A DNA stretch of 64,000 nt from Shouchella patagoniensis (GTDB lineage Bacteria > Bacillota > Bacilli > Bacillales > Bacillaceae_D): NCBI RefSeq assembly GCF_002019705.1, contig NZ_KV917377.1, positions 1,300,565 to 1,364,564 of the forward strand, read 5' to 3'. The notes beneath the pieces were generated by a model. It saw only the letters and a program-made list of their open reading frames with translations, was not told the DNA's origin and did no database searches. Shown here piece by piece: positions 60,171 through 64,000 of this stretch. Every line of letters starts with the position of its first letter. The first letter of the stretch is position 1. A program made the translations under genes and the position numbers.

Positions 60171-60881
60171 TTACCCGTTTTTCGTACACTCTATTTCCTC
60201 CTCAGAAAGCTCACGGAACTCTCCTCTTTTTAACGTTTGATCAAGTTTCAGACCTCCGATTTGTAATCGCTCCAATTCAATAACTCGCTTACCTACTGCC
60301 TCAAACATCCGCTTCACTTGATGATACTTTCCTTCCGTTATCTCCACGGTAATGATGGATTGCTTTTCATCTACCTTTTCAACCTTAAGCTGAGCTGTTT
60401 TTGTCACATATCCATCAGCCAATTTCACACCTTGTCGGAAAGAAGCGATGTCCTCTTCAGTTACAGAGCCCTCGACAAGAGCACGATAGGTCTTTCTTAC
60501 ATGTTTTTTTGGCGACATTAAGTCATGAGAGAAGCCACCGTCCGTTGTTAACAGCAACAATCCTTCTGTATCTTTATCCAGTCGGCCAATAGGAAAAACA
60601 TCCATATGCCCCCATTCTTTTGCAATTAAATCAATCACTGTTTGATGAACCCTGTCTTTTGTTGCTGATATTACACCTTTAGGTTTGTTTAACATTAAAT
60701 AGACATGTTCCTGATAGTGAACTTGAATTCCCTTAAAAGTAATACGTTGATTGGGGTTCACTCTTGTTTTAGGGTCTTTCACTTGTTGTTCATCCACATA
60801 AACAACACCTTTTTTTAATGCTTTTTTTAATTCAGATCTTGTGCCATAACCTGCATCAGCTAACAACTTATCAATTCTCAT
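60171..60881 (-). CDS. RsuA-family pseudouridine synthase
   Basis: A 236-residue small-subunit rRNA pseudouridine synthase type. The S4 domain lies at residues 1-45 (RIDKLLADAGYGTRSELKKALKKG, in part). The catalytic Asp is in FPIGRLDKDTEGLLLLTTDG near 97-116, and the C-terminal EGKYHQVKRMFEAVGKRV near 184-201 is a family mark. The RsuA group modifies U516 of 16S rRNA; this specificity is inferred. AAGGGGGA precedes ATG 60879-60881. In B. subtilis the position matches ytzG. Confidence 0.9.
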   Translation of the reverse strand: MRIDKLLADAGYGTRSELKKALKKGVVYVDEQQVKDPKTRVNPNQRITFKGIQVHYQEHVYLMLNKPKGVISATKDRVHQTVIDLIAKEWGHMDVFPIGRLDKDTEGLLLLTTDGGFSHDLMSPKKHVRKTYRALVEGSVTEEDIASFRQGVKLADGYVTKTAQLKVEKVDEKQSIITVEITEGKYHQVKRMFEAVGKRVIELERLQIGGLKLDQTLKRGEFRELSEEEIECTKNG

Positions 60882-60913
60882 CCAAAAATCCCCCTTTCCA
60901 TCGTCCAGCCAAC

Positions 60914-60948
60914 AAAAAAATTGAAAAGAGCGGTACGGCTCTTTTCAA
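60914..60948 (-). terminator. Terminator after the SEDS pair
   Basis: Stem TTGAAAAGAGC / GCTCTTTTCAA (60921-60931 / 60938-60948) is followed on the minus strand by seven T. It overlaps the end of the downstream SEDS gene. Confidence 0.85.
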
Positions 60949-62105
60949 CTGTAATTCTCTTCACTTTTAAACATATATTCTCTCGTACGATAATGAACAT
61001 TCAATACGATTCCAATAGCGATCATATTTGTTAACAAAGCACTACCACCGTAACTAATAAATGGAAGCGCAAGCCCTGTAATAGGCATTAAACCAATTGT
61101 CATGGCGATGTTTTGGAATACTTGAAAGACAAGTAAACCAACAACACCAGATACTAAGTACGAACCAAACAAATTGTTACATGTTAATGCAATCATAATC
61201 ATGCGATAGAACAAAAGGAAGTAAACAACCAGCAATACCATCGCACCAAGAAAACCAAACTCTTCCCCAATGACTGTGAAAATGAAATCTGTATGGATTT
61301 CTGGAATAACATCACTTTGAGTCTGCATTCCTTCCATAAATCCACTGCCAAACAGTTGCCCCGATCCAATCCCCAATATCGCTTGGTTTAATTGATAACC
61401 TATTCCACTAGTATCTCCATCAGGGTCAAGCCAACCGTAAATCCGAGATAGTTGGTGGGGTTCTATTAAATATTCACTAAAAAAGTCAAAGTGAAATTGA
61501 TGCATATAGATCATAAAGGCAACGAAAAAAACGGCTGTTCCGACTAAAGACAATAATAACCGCCAACGCACACCTGACATTAATAGCATTGTGCCAATGA
61601 TCGCCGCAATTACTAAAGCGGTACCGAGGTCGGGTTGTTTTAATATCAGTAAAAATGGCGGGAGACTTACAGCCAATATTTTCGCTAACACAATAATATC
61701 TGCTTTCAAGCTAAAATCTTGACGGTCTTTTGTTAATCGATAAAGCAAATGAGCAAGAGCCAGAATCAGAAAAACTTTCATAAACTCTGATGGTTGGATG
61801 CCAAAAATCCACCGCTGTGCGCCGTTTCTTTCAGTCCCAAAAAATTCAACGGCAAGAAGCAAAACCATGCCAATTGCATAAAATGGAATCGTTAAATTCT
61901 TATAGAAATCGAAATCAAGCAACATAACAGCGGTGATAATAACCGCTCCAACTCCATACCAGACAAGCTGACGAACAACGTAATAAGTTGGATCATCGGC
62001 AAAGTATTGTCCTGCTCCACTATAAATTGCAACTAAACTGATGCACATCAATAAAAATATAAGGAATAGAAGTGTGTAATCTAACCCCGTTTGTTTTCTT
62101 TCCAT
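60945..62105 (-). CDS. SEDS-family protein, RodA/FtsW type (second of pair)
   Basis: A 386-residue polytopic membrane protein with about ten helices. SEDS hallmarks include QPSEFMKVFLILALAHLL near residue 104, KQPDLGTALVIAA near 160, and the extracellular loop motif EIHTDFIFTVIGEEFGFLG near 277-295, which carries the catalytic Asp of SEDS glycosyltransferases. GGAGG precedes ATG 62103-62105. It lies 17 bp after the FtsW-like gene. It may be a peptidoglycan polymerase (RodA-like), but the naming between the paralogues is uncertain. Confidence 0.82.
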   Translation of the reverse strand: MERKQTGLDYTLLFLIFLLMCISLVAIYSGAGQYFADDPTYYVVRQLVWYGVGAVIITAVMLLDFDFYKNLTIPFYAIGMVLLLAVEFFGTERNGAQRWIFGIQPSEFMKVFLILALAHLLYRLTKDRQDFSLKADIIVLAKILAVSLPPFLLILKQPDLGTALVIAAIIGTMLLMSGVRWRLLLSLVGTAVFFVAFMIYMHQFHFDFFSEYLIEPHQLSRIYGWLDPDGDTSGIGYQLNQAILGIGSGQLFGSGFMEGMQTQSDVIPEIHTDFIFTVIGEEFGFLGAMVLLVVYFLLFYRMIMIALTCNNLFGSYLVSGVVGLLVFQVFQNIAMTIGLMPITGLALPFISYGGSALLTNMIAIGIVLNVHYRTREYMFKSEENYS

Positions 62106-62122
62106 GTAAAGCCTCCATTACA

Positions 62123-63268
62123 CTATGCACTTAGCGATTCATCTTCTCTTTCTTGCTTTCTTTCCTGCCGCTTATTGTTTTGGTGGATATTCGCCAATAT
62201 AGCGATACTAATTAGTGTAACTAGAAGTGAAGTTCCTCCATATGAAACAAGTGGGAGCGTGATCCCAGTGATTGGCAGCATACCTGATACTGCTCCAACG
62301 TTAAAGATAATTTGAATGGCTAACTGAAATACAATTCCAAATGCAAGCAAACTACCAAAAGGGCTTTTACATTTTGCACCAATCGAAATTCCTCGAAACA
62401 AAATAATCCCGTAACAAAGAAAGACTAGTAAAATCCCTAAAAAACCTAACTCTTCAGAAATGACCGCTAGTATAAAATCTGTATGTCCTTCTGGTAAAGA
62501 CCTCATTTTTTGTAAACTTTGACCCAGACCAAGACCGCTAAGACCACCATTAGCAATTGCTAAATAGCCATTAATTAATTGGTACCCATCTCCCATCGGA
62601 TCGGCAAACGGATTCACAAAGGAGGTCAAGCGTTCAAGTCGGTACGGTTCAAAAACAGCGAGCAAAGTAAAAACAAATGCTCCTACCCCAGCAAGCCCAA
62701 TTAAATGTTTCCATCTCGCACCTGAAATAAAAACAATTAAAATTGCTGTAAGCATGATAGAAGTAGCTGTACCTAAATCAGGCTGACGCATGATAAGGGC
62801 AAAAACTAATCCCACAATAATTAACGGCGGCATAACTCCATTAATAAAATTATCGATATACGCTTGTTTACGTGAATAAACATGTGCTAAGTAAATAATC
62901 ATTCCTATTTTCACAAACTCGGAAGGTTGTAAATTCATTGGTCCAATCCGAATCCACCTTCTAGAGCCAACTTCAGCACCAGTTCCAATAAAAACGACTA
63001 AAACGAGTAAGAAAAACGAAATAGCAATAATAAATGGTGTCAATTTTCTGTAATGCCTATATTGGAAATGCATGACAAAAACAAACAAAAAAACAGATAA
63101 TGTTAACCAAATGATTTGTCTTGTGACATAGTTAAACGGATTAGGTTCCGGTAAAAAATACCCTTCGACATAACTTGCACTATATACCATTAAAAGACCA
63201 AATAAGGTAAGAACAGCGGTTGCACCAATTAATACCCAGTCATTGTCTTTACGAAAAGAATAATTCAT
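62123..63268 (-). CDS. SEDS-family protein, FtsW type (first of pair)
   Basis: A 381-residue polytopic protein with about ten membrane helices. MVYSASYVEGYFLPEPN near residue 27 is an FtsW/RodA N-terminal mark, LQPSEFVKIGMIIYLAHVYSRK near 110 and MRQPDLGTATSI near 157 follow. The catalytic-loop EGHTDFILAVISEELGFLG near 270-290 retains the Asp. TAGGAGG precedes ATG 63266-63268. It begins the two-gene SEDS unit; a class B PBP partner is not in the window. Confidence 0.83.
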   Translation of the reverse strand: MNYSFRKDNDWVLIGATAVLTLFGLLMVYSASYVEGYFLPEPNPFNYVTRQIIWLTLSVFLFVFVMHFQYRHYRKLTPFIIAISFFLLVLVVFIGTGAEVGSRRWIRIGPMNLQPSEFVKIGMIIYLAHVYSRKQAYIDNFINGVMPPLIIVGLVFALIMRQPDLGTATSIMLTAILIVFISGARWKHLIGLAGVGAFVFTLLAVFEPYRLERLTSFVNPFADPMGDGYQLINGYLAIANGGLSGLGLGQSLQKMRSLPEGHTDFILAVISEELGFLGILLVFLCYGIILFRGISIGAKCKSPFGSLLAFGIVFQLAIQIIFNVGAVSGMLPITGITLPLVSYGGTSLLVTLISIAILANIHQNNKRQERKQEREDESLSA

Positions 63269-63416
63269 TCGGTCCTCCTACGGGCTCGATATCACCCAGA
63301 CAGACCTTTGCTGCCGGGGATAAACTGGCTTAATTATATCAGAGCTTGTCCCATGGAAAAAGAGGGTTTTCTGATAAACAAATGTCGAAAATCATCTAGT
63401 TTATGGGAAACCTGTG

Positions 63417-63451
63417 AAAAAAGAAACGCTGAAACATCTGTTCCAGCGTTT
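63417..63451 (-). terminator. Terminator after ytgP
   Basis: Stem AAACGCTG / CAGCGTTT (63424-63431 / 63444-63451) with an inner GAAACA-TCT-GTTCC fold. The minus-strand tail is CTTTTTTC. Confidence 0.75.
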
Positions 63452-63457
63452 TCTCCC

Positions 63458-64000
63458 CTATAACTTAAACCGATCACCTAATATTTTCCCAGCTAAATGT
63501 GACCGGATAGCTAAATAGAAATAAACGATAACCCCGACACCGACACTAATTAAAAGTGGACCGAATGTTGCAAGTCTAGATAAATCAGGTAGTAAATTAG
63601 AGAACCCTGCTCCCACAACCCATACAGCAACACCCATAATTGCTGTGAAAATGAAGATCAGCAACGCTCTACGAAATACGAATGTGTAATCATACTTTGC
63701 AAATCTACCGATTGCGTATACATTTAAAGCAATTCCAGCTCCAAAGCCAATATAAGTTGTCCAAATCGCTCCATATGGACCAAACCAGATGATAAAAAGG
63801 TATGTCAATCCAAGTTTTAACAGCAATGCGATAACTAAAGACAGCACGGCATTTTTTTGCCTGTTCATCCCTTGCAAAATTGCACCTGTTACCGCGTAAA
63901 TGGCAAAGAATAATGCAGATGGAGCATAATAGCGCAGCGTTTCAACTCCGAGTTCAAAGCTAGCCGGTTGACCAAACAACGCAAAGTAAATGGGTTCTGC
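63458..64000 (-). CDS. ytgP: YtgP / MurJ-type flippase, C-terminal part
   Basis: The frame runs off the right edge; 180 C-terminal residues are visible. They contain about five membrane helices and the MOP-superfamily segment FFAIYAVTGAILQGMNRQKNAVLSLVIALLLKLGL (in part). In B. subtilis YtgP is the MurJ lipid II flippase, and it sits in this same region. A start codon cannot be seen; the apparent TTG 63979 is internal. The stop lies 7 bp beyond the terminator arm. Confidence 0.75.
   Translation of the reverse strand, partial: AEPIYFALFGQPASFELGVETLRYYAPSALFFAIYAVTGAILQGMNRQKNAVLSLVIALLLKLGLTYLFIIWFGPYGAIWTTYIGFGAGIALNVYAIGRFAKYDYTFVFRRALLIFIFTAIMGVAVWVVGAGFSNLLPDLSRLATFGPLLISVGVGVIVYFYLAIRSHLAGKILGDRFKL

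Overview
The window is a gene-dense, AT-rich stretch of a Firmicutes chromosome. It reads as the conserved 'yt' core region of an endospore-forming Bacillaceae. Almost every gene has a recognisable Bacillus subtilis counterpart in broadly the same order: ytrI, nrnA, ytpI, ytoI, ytkL, ytkK, argGH, ackA, ytxK, tpx, gerW, ytfI, yteJ, sppA, sspA, thiI, iscS, ezrA, hisJ, refZ, ytsP, rpsD, tyrS, acsA, acuABC, ccpA, aroA, ytxGH, murC, sftA, ytpRQP, ytoP, trmB, ytzH, ytmP, amyX, thpR, ytzE, an rsuA-family gene and ytgP. Sporulation is indicated by an alpha/beta-type SASP gene with a sigma-G-like promoter, gerW and ytrI. An alkaliphilic, Shouchella/Alkalihalobacillus-like Bacillus is suggested by the very acidic tail of the penicillin-binding protein and by the absence of motPS between acuC and ccpA. 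The species call is inference only.

Layout. 1-6.65 kb: end of ytrI, nanoRNase nrnA, ytpI, the CBS/DRTGG regulator ytoI, metallo-hydrolase ytkL, an M24 peptidase and small hypothetical genes. 6.8-16 kb: arginine synthesis (argG-argH, 4-bp overlap, ARG-box-like operator), a two-gene unit of an EcsC-family protein and a YhaM-like protein that has lost HD-domain metal ligands, then ackA, ytxK, tpx and an MFS exporter. 16-26.7 kb: gerW, ytfI, yteJ, sppA, an amidohydrolase, sspA, the thiI/iscS sulfur-transfer pair, ezrA, hisJ and refZ. 26.7-32.5 kb: methionine-sulfoxide reductase ytsP, rpsD with a structured leader, tyrS with a T-box riboswitch, and a class A PBP. 32.6-39.4 kb: the acetate/catabolite block with acsA facing acuABC, then ccpA and aroA. 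39.5-48.1 kb: ytxGH behind a sigma-B-like promoter, murC, sftA, ytpRQP, an orphan EIIC-like membrane protein and ytoQ. 48.1-58.3 kb: an NTP phosphatase and M42 peptidase pair, trmB, ytmP, amyX, purU, an SDR, a lone HicB-like protein and thpR overlapping an lrgAB-type pair. 58.4-64 kb: a cysteine synthase paralogue, ytzE, a pseudouridine synthase, two tandem SEDS proteins and the C-terminus of YtgP/MurJ.

Functionally the window joins central carbon and acetate metabolism (ackA, acsA, acuABC, ccpA) with cell-wall assembly (pbp, murC, two SEDS genes, ytgP), division and chromosome segregation (ezrA, refZ, sftA), translation (rpsD, tyrS, trmB, rsuA type, thiI, ytpR) and sporulation. No insertion sequence, prophage, CRISPR array, tRNA or rRNA gene was recognised. 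The least ordinary points are: acuB and ccpA each have a perfect hairpin between the Shine-Dalgarno sequence and the start codon, leaving 8-10 nt of unpaired spacer in place of 38-39 nt; the YhaM-like pseudoenzyme is coupled to an EcsC-family gene; and an 18-bp perfect palindrome lies in the longest non-coding gap.
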